Of a DNA stretch of 32,356 nucleotides, positions 1-7,385 are shown piece after piece (position 1 is the first letter of the stretch; each line of letters opens with the position of its first letter). The stretch is taken from positions 1-32,356 of the forward strand of contig CARSRA010000005.1 of NCBI GenBank assembly GCA_949063825.1. Direction: 5' to 3'. A program made the position numbers and the translations under genes. The stretch is from an uncultured Candidatus Saccharibacteria bacterium. Its GTDB lineage: Bacteria; Patescibacteriota; Saccharimonadia; Saccharimonadales; Saccharimonadaceae. Below the pieces are notes generated by a model. It searched no databases, had not been told where the DNA came from, and saw nothing but the letters and a program-made list of their open reading frames with translations.

Positions 1-209
1 GCCTTCCGGCGCGATGCCGTATTTTTCTTGATCAAACCCTTTTTCGCAGCTTTGTCATATTCAGACTGAGCCTTGGCCATCGTCTCAGCGGTCGGATTCG
101 CCTTGAAAGCCTTGAGGCAAGCCTTGATGTCCTTTTTGATTTGTTGATTATGGAGTGTGCGTTTTTCGGCCTGACGCGCAGCCTTTTTCGCGGATTTAAT
201 GATCGGCAT
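1..209 (-). CDS. rpsT: 30S ribosomal protein S20 (3' end cut by window edge)
   Basis: The reverse strand from the ATG at 207-209 reads MPIIKSAKKAARQAEKRTLH, continuing with lysine- and alanine-rich helices. This is the S20 N-terminus, which binds 16S rRNA in the small subunit. About 69 residues are visible; the usual length is 80-90, so roughly 15-20 residues lie beyond the window edge. A GAGGA ribosome-binding site sits just upstream of the ATG on the minus strand. The gene was too short for a standard ORF filter and was read directly. The identity is secure from the basic composition and the IKSAKKAARQ motif. Confidence 0.93.
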   Translation of the reverse strand, partial: MPIIKSAKKAARQAEKRTLHNQQIKKDIKACLKAFKANPTAETMAKAQSEYDKAAKKGLIKKNTASRRK

Positions 210-356
210 TCAATTCCTCTATTAGATTATTTTATACGCTTTGTCTGATTATACCCTACCTCTAGGAAAAAGTAAAGGCTTTTATCATCCTTAAACTACT
301 GAATACGACTATACCCCAGCATAGTCGCAAAATACTATTCTCACGCCTCAAATAAG

Positions 357-386
357 AATAACTCCGAGCTTGAGCTCAGAGTTATT
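357..386 (-). terminator. Terminator of tRNA-Gly
   Basis: A 14-bp inverted repeat with one mismatch and a very short loop (arms 357-370 and 373-386) lies 3 nt beyond the encoded CCA of tRNA-Gly. On the minus strand it is followed by TTATTCTTATTTG. This fits an intrinsic terminator for the tRNA transcript. It may act in both directions. Confidence 0.7.
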
Positions 387-389
387 CCA

Positions 390-464
390 TGGTGCGAGTA
401 CAGGGAGTCGGACCCTGGTCTTATCCTTGGGAAGGATACATAATAGCCGTTATACGATACTCGC
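390..464 (-). tRNA. tRNA-Gly(CCC), CCA encoded
   Basis: The minus strand folds as a tRNA. The 7-bp acceptor stem is GCGAGTA/TACTCGC. The anticodon arm is TATCC-TTCCCAA-GGATA, with anticodon CCC. The T-arm loop is followed by discriminator A and a genomically encoded CCA at 390-392. The D-arm is short, as in many tRNA-Gly. An extended -10 box lies just upstream (475-483). Confidence 0.93.
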
Positions 465-474
465 CAGCACTCAC

Positions 475-483
475 ATTATAGCA
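475..483 (-). promoter_or_regulatory. Extended -10 promoter of tRNA-Gly
   Basis: On the minus strand this reads TGCTATAAT, 10 nt before the tRNA 5' end. There is no clear -35 box. It is the same TGN-TATAAT form as at the four other tRNA genes in the window. Confidence 0.7.
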
Positions 484-500
484 CAGCTATACTAAAATGC

Positions 501-1559
501 CTAATTTCCGAGACCGTCTTCCGGCTGAAAATCTCCATCGCCCCCATCAATTATATCCTCGTTATCTTTATCAAGATCAATATAAACGTGAACTTTATCC
601 TGCACATATAATTCTTCAACCATCTGATCGAATTCCGAAAATGCAATTTTCAATGAATTATAATTCACTTGCGTATCATTCTTCTCTACCAGTTTCACAT
701 AATAATATCCGTCGCCATTATTTGACAAGAACCGCTCACTCACCTGACCTGGCTCAAGCGTCATTGCTTTGTCTGAGCGCCCCTCGTCTACATTCATATT
801 ATCGACTAATTTCCCAGTTTCTTCATAAATCACGCTCTCCCCCATCGCCTCCGCTGTTGCTCGCAAATCACCGCTAGAATTAGACAAATGCCCATCGACC
901 TGATCAGCTAGTTCCAGCGCTGTCTCATCTACTGCCTGCGCAACTTTAGCCCGCATTAACGACAGATAGAGCATCCGCCGGTATTCCGACTTCGTCATAC
1001 CGAAATTATCTCTCACAATCTTAAGAAAACCCTCTTCGCTGCGGTCGATCCCGCCTACCTTGCGGTGATCATCAAAAGCTGCGTCAATCTCCTCATCGGT
1101 CACTTCGATGCCAAGTTCTTTGCCTAGCTTCAAAGCATAAGCATATTCTACCGCTGCCGAAAGCGCTGCTTGCCGATAGTCAGCCTGCATCATGTCGCCA
1201 TCTTCAAGTCCACCAAGCTGACCGCCTTGTTGCTCCGCCGTGATCAAATTACTACGATAAATCATCAAATAATCGCTATAACGCACTTTCTCACCGTCCA
1301 CCTCAGCCACTGGTACTGGTATTATCTGAGTAATCCGATAAACCATATCACCCGTGTCCTGCCAGCGATACAGCATCAGCCAGCCCACCGCCACCATCGC
1401 GATAATCGCTACCACCGCAATAATCACCGTTTGGATCACCAGGCGGTGCTTAGCATATTGCATCGGGTATTTGAATTTTCGCCCACGCGACAAGACTTCA
1501 TCGCGCCTTTCTTCGACTTTTTCGCGCTCAGTCTTGGGTTTTTCTTTAAATAAAGCCAT
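501..1559 (-). CDS. Membrane-anchored SurA-like (PpiC/parvulin-type) chaperone
   Basis: 352 aa with the start set at 1559 (MALFKEKPKTEREK). Longer in-frame extensions overlap the divergent ndk gene and look non-coding. A basic cytoplasmic N-terminus (about 1-42) is followed by one membrane helix (about 43-65) and an extracytoplasmic part resembling the SurA N-terminal helical domain: a VDGEKVRYSDYL segment, then helices with DEEIDAAFDDHR and SKSEYRRMLY-like repeats. A degenerate parvulin-like segment follows (ALEPGQVSERF-like, GYYYVKLVEKND). The C-terminus is very acidic, with an Asp-rich DLDKDNEDIIDGGDGD stretch. The likely role is folding of secreted or surface proteins outside the membrane; isomerase activity is doubtful. 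The ATG lies exactly 6 nt after TATAAT, so the mRNA is probably leaderless. Confidence 0.72.
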   Translation of the reverse strand: MALFKEKPKTEREKVEERRDEVLSRGRKFKYPMQYAKHRLVIQTVIIAVVAIIAMVAVGWLMLYRWQDTGDMVYRITQIIPVPVAEVDGEKVRYSDYLMIYRSNLITAEQQGGQLGGLEDGDMMQADYRQAALSAAVEYAYALKLGKELGIEVTDEEIDAAFDDHRKVGGIDRSEEGFLKIVRDNFGMTKSEYRRMLYLSLMRAKVAQAVDETALELADQVDGHLSNSSGDLRATAEAMGESVIYEETGKLVDNMNVDEGRSDKAMTLEPGQVSERFLSNNGDGYYYVKLVEKNDTQVNYNSLKIAFSEFDQMVEELYVQDKVHVYIDLDKDNEDIIDGGDGDFQPEDGLGN

Positions 1560-1565
1560 AATATT

Positions 1566-1574
1566 ATTATAACA
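1566..1574 (-). promoter_or_regulatory. Leaderless-type promoter of the SurA-like gene
   Basis: The minus strand reads TGT-TATAAT, then AATATT, then ATG. The six-base gap places the expected transcription start at or next to the start codon. It overlaps back to back with the ndk promoter. Confidence 0.65.
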
Positions 1575-1595
1575 TGATATAATAATAAAAAGGAG
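1575..1595 (+). promoter_or_regulatory. ndk promoter and ribosome-binding site
   Basis: TGATATAAT at 1575-1583 is an extended -10 box. AGGAG at 1591-1595 is the Shine-Dalgarno site, 4 nt before ATG 1600. The -10 elements of the two divergent genes lie only a few bases apart. Confidence 0.6.
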
Positions 1596-1599
1596 TTTT

Positions 1600-2115
1600 A
1601 TGGCACAAGCAAAAGAACTAGTCGAAAGAAGTTTAGTAGTATTAAAACCAGACACTGTCCAGCGTGGGATTGTCGGTGAGATCATCACCCGATTCGAGCG
1701 CGTTGGTCTAAAGATCATTGGCATGAAGATGGTTATGCCAGACGAAGACCATTATCGTTCGCACTATGAAGAGATTGGTAAAATGATCACCCGTCGGGGC
1801 GAGCAAGCTTTCCGCTACAACCTCAATTACATGACGACTGGTCCAGTAATCGCGATGGTGCTCGAAGGTGTCGAAGCGGTCGCGTTAGTCCGCAAAATCG
1901 TCGGTCCGACCGAGCCAAAATCCGCAGAGATGGGCACGATCCGTGGCGATTACTCGCATATGAGCTTTGGTTATTCGGATGCTAAGGGTATCGGAGTGCC
2001 AAACCTAGTCCACGCTAGCGGCAACAAAGAAGAGGCCAAGAAAGAAATTGCGCTTTGGTTCCAGCCAGAACAACTTTACGATTACTCAGACCTGAACGAA
2101 AAGTATACGCGCTAG
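1600..2115 (+). CDS. ndk: Nucleoside diphosphate kinase
   Basis: Transfers the gamma phosphate from ATP to NDPs via a phospho-histidine intermediate; cytoplasmic. Family signatures are visible: ERSLVVLKPDTVQRG near the N-terminus, MTTGPVIAMVLEG, GTIRGDYS, and the active-site segment PNLVHASGNKEEA with the catalytic His at 138. At 171 aa it is about 30 residues longer than the common bacterial form. The extra sequence sits around 50-75 and between GTIRGD and the active site, plus a short C-terminal tail. The start is supported by AGGAG just upstream. A strong hairpin terminator follows. It matters in CPR organisms that depend on nucleotide salvage (inference). Confidence 0.96.
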   Translation: MAQAKELVERSLVVLKPDTVQRGIVGEIITRFERVGLKIIGMKMVMPDEDHYRSHYEEIGKMITRRGEQAFRYNLNYMTTGPVIAMVLEGVEAVALVRKIVGPTEPKSAEMGTIRGDYSHMSFGYSDAKGIGVPNLVHASGNKEEAKKEIALWFQPEQLYDYSDLNEKYTR

Positions 2116-2133
2116 TATAATTATATACATAGA

Positions 2134-2166
2134 TAGACGCTATCAAACCGATAGCGTCTATTTTTA
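2134..2166 (+). terminator. Terminator of ndk
   Basis: An 11-bp perfect stem (2134-2144 with 2150-2160), loop AAACC, followed by TTTTTA. Confidence 0.9.
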
Positions 2167-2185
2167 TGCTAAGTTTACTCGCCCC

Positions 2186-2668
2186 CTAGAATTGACGACC
2201 ACGATTGTGATTCCAATAGACAATTGTACTGGTAAGCCCCGCCAGTGTCAGTATTGACCCTAGCGTCGTCAGTATAATCGCCCTTTCTAGAGAGCTCGTC
2301 ACATCAGAAAAAGTAATCTGATCATCAATATACATCACAAAATCATTAATTTCTGTTGCGCGAACAGCCTCACCATTGTCATTATCCGTCAAACAGACAT
2401 AAGCCCCATTAAACTCAGTGGCAAAACCGTCTTTAAAATTGGATTCCTCCTCAAAGCATAGTCCAGGTCTATCGTTTGGAGCGAAAGCTTGGTGACCGTG
2501 AAAATACGACACGATCCGTGATACCCCACAGAATGTCAAAACGCCAAAAAATATTGTCATCAACAGTAATAGGTAGCTATTCACGATCACGCGAGGGCTG
2601 GTCTTTTTGCTATTCTGGGCAGCACTTGAGCGCTCACTCCTTTTACTGCCTTGATTCATTTTTGCCAT
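2186..2668 (-). CDS. Small two-helix membrane protein, unknown function
   Basis: 160 aa, not recognised. A basic, Ser/Lys-rich N-terminus (about 1-25) is followed by a membrane helix (about 30-55), an extracytoplasmic loop of about 70 residues with two cysteines (CFEEESNF and VCLTDND) that could form a disulfide, and a second helix near the C-terminus (about 128-152) ending in a short basic tail. AAGGAA lies upstream of ATG 2668. It is convergent with ndk and divergent from the secreted-protein gene at 2815. No enzymatic motif is visible. Confidence 0.6.
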   Translation of the reverse strand: MAKMNQGSKRSERSSAAQNSKKTSPRVIVNSYLLLLMTIFFGVLTFCGVSRIVSYFHGHQAFAPNDRPGLCFEEESNFKDGFATEFNGAYVCLTDNDNGEAVRATEINDFVMYIDDQITFSDVTSSLERAIILTTLGSILTLAGLTSTIVYWNHNRGRQF

Positions 2669-2814
2669 TATTATTCCTTATGGTTAAATACTAGGCTAAT
2701 TTTATCAAGAAAATTCAAAAATTAAAGACTTGCGCATTCTGCTATATTAAAGTAACCCATTCCATGGGTTGCGTTCTCAAGATCATCCTATATTTTTACA
2801 AGGAGGTATCATGG

Positions 2815-3246
2815 ATGAAGGCAAAATTAAAATTAACAGCATTGGCCGTAGTAGCGGCTCTTGCGTTAGGCACATTTGGCGATACAGTTTCCGCTAAAGA
2901 ATTAACACTGGTGGCACCCGCAAACGATAGTATTTCTTCGGAGGAAGACGCTATCATTACAGAAGATACGGCCGAAACGTTACAGCCCAGAGCCTATACG
3001 GTTTACACCGATCGAGACCTTACAATATATACCGGAAGCGGTTCGGCGCGATGGCTTCATATCACTGTATACAATCTCCCAACTATTTCAATCAGGATTC
3101 TAATGGAAGATTACAACGGACAGACCGTATGGACGGACTATAACAGAAATACTGGCACTACGCATTGGTATATCGGCGCGAATGTTCGTACCGTAAAACT
3201 ACGCGGCAGACCAAGCCAAGTCTCATATTATAACACGGTTAATTAA
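2815..3246 (+). CDS. Small secreted protein with Sec signal peptide, unknown function
   Basis: 143 aa from ATG 2815. This start is chosen because AGGAGG at 2801-2806 has an 8-nt spacing to it; an ATG at 2811 is out of frame and too close. A classical Sec signal peptide is present: MKAKLK, then a hydrophobic stretch, then cleavage likely after DTVSA at residue 27. The mature part starts with an acidic linker and continues as a Tyr/Thr/Trp-rich, probably all-beta domain (TVYTDRDLTIYTGSGS, WLHITVYNLP, THWYIGANVR). No cysteines are seen, no membrane anchor and no sorting motif. The strong Shine-Dalgarno and style resemble Firmicutes exported proteins, so transfer from a host-associated neighbour is possible (inference). 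A UUCG-loop terminator follows. Confidence 0.72.
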   Translation: MKAKLKLTALAVVAALALGTFGDTVSAKELTLVAPANDSISSEEDAIITEDTAETLQPRAYTVYTDRDLTIYTGSGSARWLHITVYNLPTISIRILMEDYNGQTVWTDYNRNTGTTHWYIGANVRTVKLRGRPSQVSYYNTVN

Positions 3247-3319
3247 GGTCCGCGAAAATGCAAATTCAATAATGAGTCAAGCTCAAAATAGCCTCAATTA
3301 ACTCTAGACGCAGCCCGCC

Positions 3320-3342
3320 CCCGGCTTCGGCCGGGATTTTTA
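3320..3342 (+). terminator. Terminator of the secreted-protein gene
   Basis: A 6-bp GC stem (CCCGGC/GCCGGG) closed by a TTCG tetraloop, followed by ATTTTTATT. Confidence 0.85.
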
Positions 3343-3386
3343 TTACATAAATTGCACAAAATACCACAAAGCCCTATAATATTACC

Positions 3387-4391
3387 ATGACCGATTCAGA
3401 CCAAATCTCAAAAGTTCCCGAAGCCCTAGAGATCCCTGAAGCTCCTGACATCTCCGAGCTCATCACCGATTTTGTTGAGCATATCGAAGTCGAAAAGGGC
3501 CGCGCGCAAAATACTGCCGAAAACTATGAGCGTTATCTATATCGCTTTCTCGAGATTGCTGGTGATATTTCTAACAAAGGTAACACTCTAAAACCCGCCG
3601 ATATCACGCCGGAGCTGCTACGCAAGTTTCGCCTACAGCTCAATCGTATCACTGACGATCACGGCGAAAACCTCAAGGTCATTACTCAATCCTATCATCT
3701 GATCGCCCTCAGAGGTTTTCTCAAATACCTCGCCAAACGCGGGATTGAATCGCTCGACCCTAGCTTAGTCGAACTTCCGCATGTCGTCCGCAAGCAAGTT
3801 ACCTTTTTGCATTACGATGAAGTCGAGCGTCTATTATCAGAAATTGACACTTCGACAGAAACTGGCTTGCGAGATCGCGCCATTATCGAACTTTTATTCT
3901 CAGGCGGGCTGCGTGTCTCCGAACTCGTGAAACTCAATCGTGATTCGATCAACCTTGAACGCCGTGAGTTTATCGTACGTGGTAAAGGTAGCAAGGACCG
4001 TCCAGTTTTTATTTCTCCAGCCGCAGCTGATTGGGTCTCGGAATATCTTTCCGCCCGTACCGATTCCCTAGCCCCTCTTTTCTTAAACAACAGTTCAAAT
4101 ACCGGCGAAGCAAATACTAGTGGAAATTTTCGCCGGCTCTCTGCGCGATCAATCGAACGTTTGGTGCAAAAATATGCCCGAAAGGCTGGCATTACAAAGC
4201 ATGTTTCCCCACACACTCTACGCCATAGTTTTGCGACTGATTTGTTAATGAACGGAGCTGATATTCGATCGGTCCAAACCATGCTCGGGCATGCTGATAT
4301 TAGCACTACGCAAATTTACACCCACGTCACCGACCCACACCTCAAAGAAGTCCATGAGCGCTTCCATACCGACACTGATAGTGCCGAATAG
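3387..4391 (+). CDS. Tyrosine recombinase of the XerC/XerD family
   Basis: 334 aa. It has an N-terminal SAM-like core-binding domain (about 24-125, with KGRAQNTAENYERYL) and a C-terminal catalytic domain (about 138-325). The full catalytic set is visible: R176 in GGLRVSEL, K200 in VRGKGSKDR, H276 and R279 in PHTLRHSFATD, H302 in LGHADIST, and the nucleophile Y311 in TQIYTHV. Length and motifs match chromosomal Xer recombinases, which resolve chromosome dimers at dif with FtsK. As the only tyrosine recombinase here it could also act on other sites, but nothing shows this directly. TATAAT lies exactly 6 nt before ATG (3375-3380), so the mRNA is probably leaderless. Xer assignment is secure; C versus D versus a single XerA-like protein is not. 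Confidence 0.93.
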   Translation: MTDSDQISKVPEALEIPEAPDISELITDFVEHIEVEKGRAQNTAENYERYLYRFLEIAGDISNKGNTLKPADITPELLRKFRLQLNRITDDHGENLKVITQSYHLIALRGFLKYLAKRGIESLDPSLVELPHVVRKQVTFLHYDEVERLLSEIDTSTETGLRDRAIIELLFSGGLRVSELVKLNRDSINLERREFIVRGKGSKDRPVFISPAAADWVSEYLSARTDSLAPLFLNNSSNTGEANTSGNFRRLSARSIERLVQKYARKAGITKHVSPHTLRHSFATDLLMNGADIRSVQTMLGHADISTTQIYTHVTDPHLKEVHERFHTDTDSAE

Positions 4392-4463
4392 AATACTAAA
4401 CGGACTATACCGCTCCAGTAGATCTATTCTCTTATGTAAATCCAGCGACTTAGAGTTAAAACA

Positions 4464-4472
4464 TGCTATAAT
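4464..4472 (+). promoter_or_regulatory. Leaderless-type promoter of the cation exchanger gene
   Basis: TGC-TATAAT, then CAAATC, then ATG 4479. An extended -10 box with a six-base gap to the start codon. Confidence 0.65.
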
Positions 4473-4478
4473 CAAATC

Positions 4479-5438
4479 ATGTTTTGGAATATTCTACTTT
4501 TGATTATTGGTTTTATCGCGTTGATCAAGGGTGCTGATATTTTTGTAGATGGAGCCTCCTCTACGGCACAAAACTTCAAAGTCCCCAAAATGCTAATCGG
4601 TCTCACCATCGTAGCTTTTGGTACTTCCGCGCCCGAATTTGCCGTTTCGATGAGTGCACTAGCTTCAGGCAATTCAGATATGGTACTCGGTAATGTGATC
4701 GGTAGCAATATTCTCAATATCTTGCTGATTCTCGGAGTCGCCGCTATGATTAAACCGATCGCCGTAAAGGATAATACTGTCAAAAAAGAACTACCGCTAG
4801 TGATTCTAATTTCTACCCTTCTAGTAGTGCTATTCCTTGATACATTTTTCAGCGGTGCAAGCGCCAATCAAATCACACGCTCAGATGGAATCGTGATCAT
4901 TCTTTTCTTCTCGATATTCCTGTATTACTTGCTGACCATAGCAAAACGCGATAAAACTGCAAAAAATGACAACGAAAAACCTAAATTCTCACTTCCGAAA
5001 TCCTTACTTTTTGTGTTACTCGGTCTCGTCGCGATCGTAGTTGGCAGCAATTTAGTCGTCGATAGTGCTTCTAGCATAGCTACAACTTTAGGTATTAGCG
5101 AACGTGTCATCGCACTTACGATTATTGCTTTCGGTACATCTCTGCCCGAGCTCGTCACGACCGTCGTCTCCGCCAAGAAAGGCGAACAAGATCTATTAGT
5201 CGGCAATATTATTGGTAGCAACATCTTTAACGTTTGTCTTGTGTTGGGCGTACCTACGGTGATTTTTGGCGGCATCGCCGAATCTAGCTTCCAAATCCTC
5301 GATCTAATTATGTTAATAGTCTCAGCAGTATTACTCTACATCTTCTCTAAGACTTCCGGACAAAAGATCTCACGCGTGGAGGGTGGAGTCATGCTCGCGA
5401 TATTTGCCGTTTATTACACCCTGGTGTTTGTAATTTAA
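4479..5438 (+). CDS. CaCA-family Na+/Ca2+ (cation) exchanger, YrbG type
   Basis: 319 aa, about ten membrane helices in two inverted halves. The diagnostic alpha repeats are both present: FGTSAPEFAVS (about 48-57) with GNVIGSNI (71-78), and FGTSLPELVTT (219-228) with GNIIGSNIF (242-250). A central cytoplasmic loop rich in Lys/Asp (about 155-173) separates the halves. The family exchanges Ca2+ for Na+ or H+ across the cytoplasmic membrane, normally exporting Ca2+. This fits the calcium-binding motifs seen in surface proteins of this window, though a functional link is only inference. Its stop codon overlaps the convergent small gene by 4 nt. Confidence 0.92.
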   Translation: MFWNILLLIIGFIALIKGADIFVDGASSTAQNFKVPKMLIGLTIVAFGTSAPEFAVSMSALASGNSDMVLGNVIGSNILNILLILGVAAMIKPIAVKDNTVKKELPLVILISTLLVVLFLDTFFSGASANQITRSDGIVIILFFSIFLYYLLTIAKRDKTAKNDNEKPKFSLPKSLLFVLLGLVAIVVGSNLVVDSASSIATTLGISERVIALTIIAFGTSLPELVTTVVSAKKGEQDLLVGNIIGSNIFNVCLVLGVPTVIFGGIAESSFQILDLIMLIVSAVLLYIFSKTSGQKISRVEGGVMLAIFAVYYTLVFVI

Positions 5439-5722
5439 TCGAACCGCAAAAAACCGTCGCCCAAGAAAATTACGATCCCTAAGCCTTGATAAACTGGGAA
5501 TCCCTTGGCAATATAACCGTGCGCTGTTTTAGGATCTTCACGCAAATTCACCATAAAGCTATATACACCACAGCCATTCATGAACGGCGCTAGTTCTTTG
5601 ATTTGATGGGCACTATAGCCTTCGACTCTTATCCCATCCGGAAAATCCCCCTCTCCCTGTTTGATCCAGAGCGCAAATTCTTCAGCTGCTCCATTCGGCC
5701 CCAATTCCCTGTTCATTGTCAC
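5435..5722 (-). CDS. Small conserved-looking protein downstream of pilD, unknown
   Basis: Up to 95 aa from GTG 5722, whose GTGA overlaps the pilD stop by 4 nt. A second start, ATG 5716, is two codons further and equally possible. It is translationally coupled to pilD, so a role in pilus biogenesis is possible, but nothing in the sequence proves it. Soluble, no signal peptide. Notable segments are GEGDFPDGIRVEGY, APFMNGCGVYSF and a hydrophobic Gly-rich end (YQGLGIVIFLGDGF). I do not recognise the family. Confidence 0.6.
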   Translation of the reverse strand: MTMNRELGPNGAAEEFALWIKQGEGDFPDGIRVEGYSAHQIKELAPFMNGCGVYSFMVNLREDPKTAHGYIAKGFPVYQGLGIVIFLGDGFLRFD

Positions 5723-6582
5723 ATAATGCCTTTTAATAGCAACGGCAATGCATTCCCTAGCACTAAGACAATCACGAAGGCCGAAACTAGAAACGGTCCG
5801 AAATGTACGACATGATTACCTTTTTTCATCGCTCCAGGCAGAGCGATCAAGTCCCCCAGCAAGTTTGCCAAGAAAATCGTCCACAACGCCAGCCACCAAT
5901 CCGCTAGCGCTAATGCTAGCGCCAATGCCAAAATCCAGTCACCGCCCCCCATCAATCGTTCATGCGAAACCTTATAAATCAAGAAGCAAGTCCCCGCCAA
6001 TATCAATGCCCCGAGTGCCGCATTTAATAATTCTGGGATCGCCCCCCCACCATCTAATCTAGTAGAAATTAATTTTAACACCAAAATCACGACGCCGATA
6101 TTCACCGCCAACAGCAGTAGAACTAGTGGAAGTTCGCCCCACTTCGCATCATAAACCGCCAGAATGACTAGCACTACCAGCATTATCAAAGTCAGAATGA
6201 ACGATGCCAGCTGTAATCCTAATTGTTGCGGATCACGAGCTAGTACATCCCAGTTGTCGATCACTGGTATGAGATGCGCCCAGCTCAGCATCAAGAAAGC
6301 GACACCCATACTAATTTCCGATAGGAAGTCTGCAATACCGATCTTTTCCCGGCAATAACGACATTTTCCACCCAAAACTAGCCAGGATATGATCGGGATA
6401 TTGTCGTACCAATGAATTTGTTTACCGCAGTGCAAACAGACCGACCATTGCCCCAAGCTTTTATTCTTGTGTACCAAATAGCGCCAACGCCAGGCCTGAC
6501 AACAAGCAAATGAGCCGAGCACTGCACCCAAGATAAACATCGTCGCTAACACCATGATATTCAGATAATCTATTTCGCTCAT
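5719..6582 (-). CDS. pilD: Type IV prepilin peptidase (leader peptidase/N-methylase)
   Basis: 287 aa integral membrane aspartyl protease that cleaves prepilin leaders after Gly and methylates the new N-terminus. An N-terminal methylase-type domain is present with the zinc-binding cysteine pairs C49/C52 (CLHCGKQ) and C74/C77 (CRYC). The A24 peptidase domain follows, with the catalytic aspartates D145 (YDAKWGELP) and D215 (GGGDW; the usual GGGDxK lysine is not conserved). About 7-8 membrane helices. The pilins next door carry the matching G-F cleavage site. Six bases separate TATAAT and ATG (leaderless type). It is followed, with a GTGA overlap, by a small unknown gene. Confidence 0.94.
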   Translation of the reverse strand: MSEIDYLNIMVLATMFILGAVLGSFACCQAWRWRYLVHKNKSLGQWSVCLHCGKQIHWYDNIPIISWLVLGGKCRYCREKIGIADFLSEISMGVAFLMLSWAHLIPVIDNWDVLARDPQQLGLQLASFILTLIMLVVLVILAVYDAKWGELPLVLLLLAVNIGVVILVLKLISTRLDGGGAIPELLNAALGALILAGTCFLIYKVSHERLMGGGDWILALALALALADWWLALWTIFLANLLGDLIALPGAMKKGNHVVHFGPFLVSAFVIVLVLGNALPLLLKGIM

Positions 6583-6588
6583 GGATAT

Positions 6589-6597
6589 ATTATAGCA
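6589..6597 (-). promoter_or_regulatory. Leaderless-type promoter of pilD
   Basis: The minus strand reads TGC-TATAAT, then ATATCC, then ATG 6582. Same geometry as the other leaderless candidates. Confidence 0.65.
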
Positions 6598-6671
6598 TAT
6601 TATATTAATATTCTACTAGAGCGAGCTTCCTAGTCACACCTATTACTATCTTGCATCTCCTGTATTATAGT

Positions 6672-7331
6672 ATGCGGCTATCTTCAATATGTTTTCTATC
6701 AAGATATATTTTTAGATTTTGTCAAAGATCGCGACCGCCTGCTCCTCCTCGCCTTTCGAGCGCGGCTAGATATGGTGGCTTCACGATCATTGAGGTGGTG
6801 CTCGTACTTGCGATTGCTGGCTTGATTTTCTTAATGGTATTTATTGCACTACCAGCTCTGCAACGTGCACAGAGGGATTCGCAGAGGAAACAAGATGTAT
6901 CGAAAGTCTCTAGTGCGATAATGAACTACCAATCCAATAACAATGGCAAACTTCCAACGGCTGGAGTGGCTGAACCGCCAGAAGAAAACGGTGATGAAGG
7001 TGCATGGCCAGGAGGCTGTGGAGAAAAAACGAGTGTTACTGCAAACAGCGCTTGTAATCTAATTCGTACGTATCTAAACAATGTAAATGCTACAGAAAAC
7101 GAATTTAAGGACCCGAACGGTAATTCATATGGTATCAAAATCTTTAACGGACTCGCAAATTACGAAAATAGCATACCAACTACATATGATAGGACGATGT
7201 ATGTCATCACGGGTGTAAAATGTAAAAATGATGGTGCGGGTGGAGTCGAGGCGGTAAACAATAAGCGCGACTACGCGATCACATTCATGACTGAAGGTAG
7301 TGGCTTATACTGCATGAATAGCGGCAGTTAG
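6672..7331 (+). CDS. Type IV pilin-like protein, possibly silent copy (pilin A)
   Basis: About 219 aa if started at ATG 6672; a TTG at 6651 is also in frame. The body is a pilin: cleavage site GG-FTIIEV with Glu at +5, a long hydrophobic helix, then a globular domain with cysteines (GGCGEK, SACNL, VKCKND, LYCMNS). The leader is odd: 36 residues, with Cys, Phe and Pro-rich stretches, no Shine-Dalgarno and no convincing start. By contrast pilin B has a neat 19-residue leader and a good RBS. The DNA coding for residues around the cleavage site and helix (6774-6887) is 100% identical to the same part of pilin B on the other strand, while the tails diverge strongly. This suggests an alternative or silent cassette in an invertible locus (inference). 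Confidence 0.75.
   Translation: MRLSSICFLSRYIFRFCQRSRPPAPPRLSSAARYGGFTIIEVVLVLAIAGLIFLMVFIALPALQRAQRDSQRKQDVSKVSSAIMNYQSNNNGKLPTAGVAEPPEENGDEGAWPGGCGEKTSVTANSACNLIRTYLNNVNATENEFKDPNGNSYGIKIFNGLANYENSIPTTYDRTMYVITGVKCKNDGAGGVEAVNNKRDYAITFMTEGSGLYCMNSGS
6774..6887 (+). repeat. Left arm of a 114-bp perfect inverted repeat (pilin N-terminal coding region)
   Basis: From GGTGGCTTCACG to GATTCGCAGAGG, identical base by base to the reverse complement of 7836-7949. The flanking codons differ at once on both sides (TAT versus CGC before, AAACAA versus CGAAAT after). The arms enclose 948 bp holding the two divergent pilin tails and a central terminator. Confidence 0.97.
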
Positions 7332-7341
7332 AGTTCGATAA

Positions 7342-7366
7342 AAATAGCCCCGATATGGGGCTATTT
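7342..7366. terminator. Bidirectional terminator between convergent pilins
   Basis: A perfect 10-bp stem AAATAGCCCC/GGGGCTATTT with loop GATAT. The minus side is followed by TTTATCG and the plus side by CTCGTTTT. It sits almost exactly at the centre of the segment bounded by the 114-bp repeats (midpoint about 7361), so it would serve either orientation after an inversion. Confidence 0.85.
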
Positions 7367-7385
7367 CTCGTTTTAGCTAAATGGT

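Noticed and set aside
2811..2894. 27-codon frame from ATG 2811
   Set aside because: Only 4 nt from the ribosome-binding site and not in the signal-peptide frame. ATG 2815 is better.
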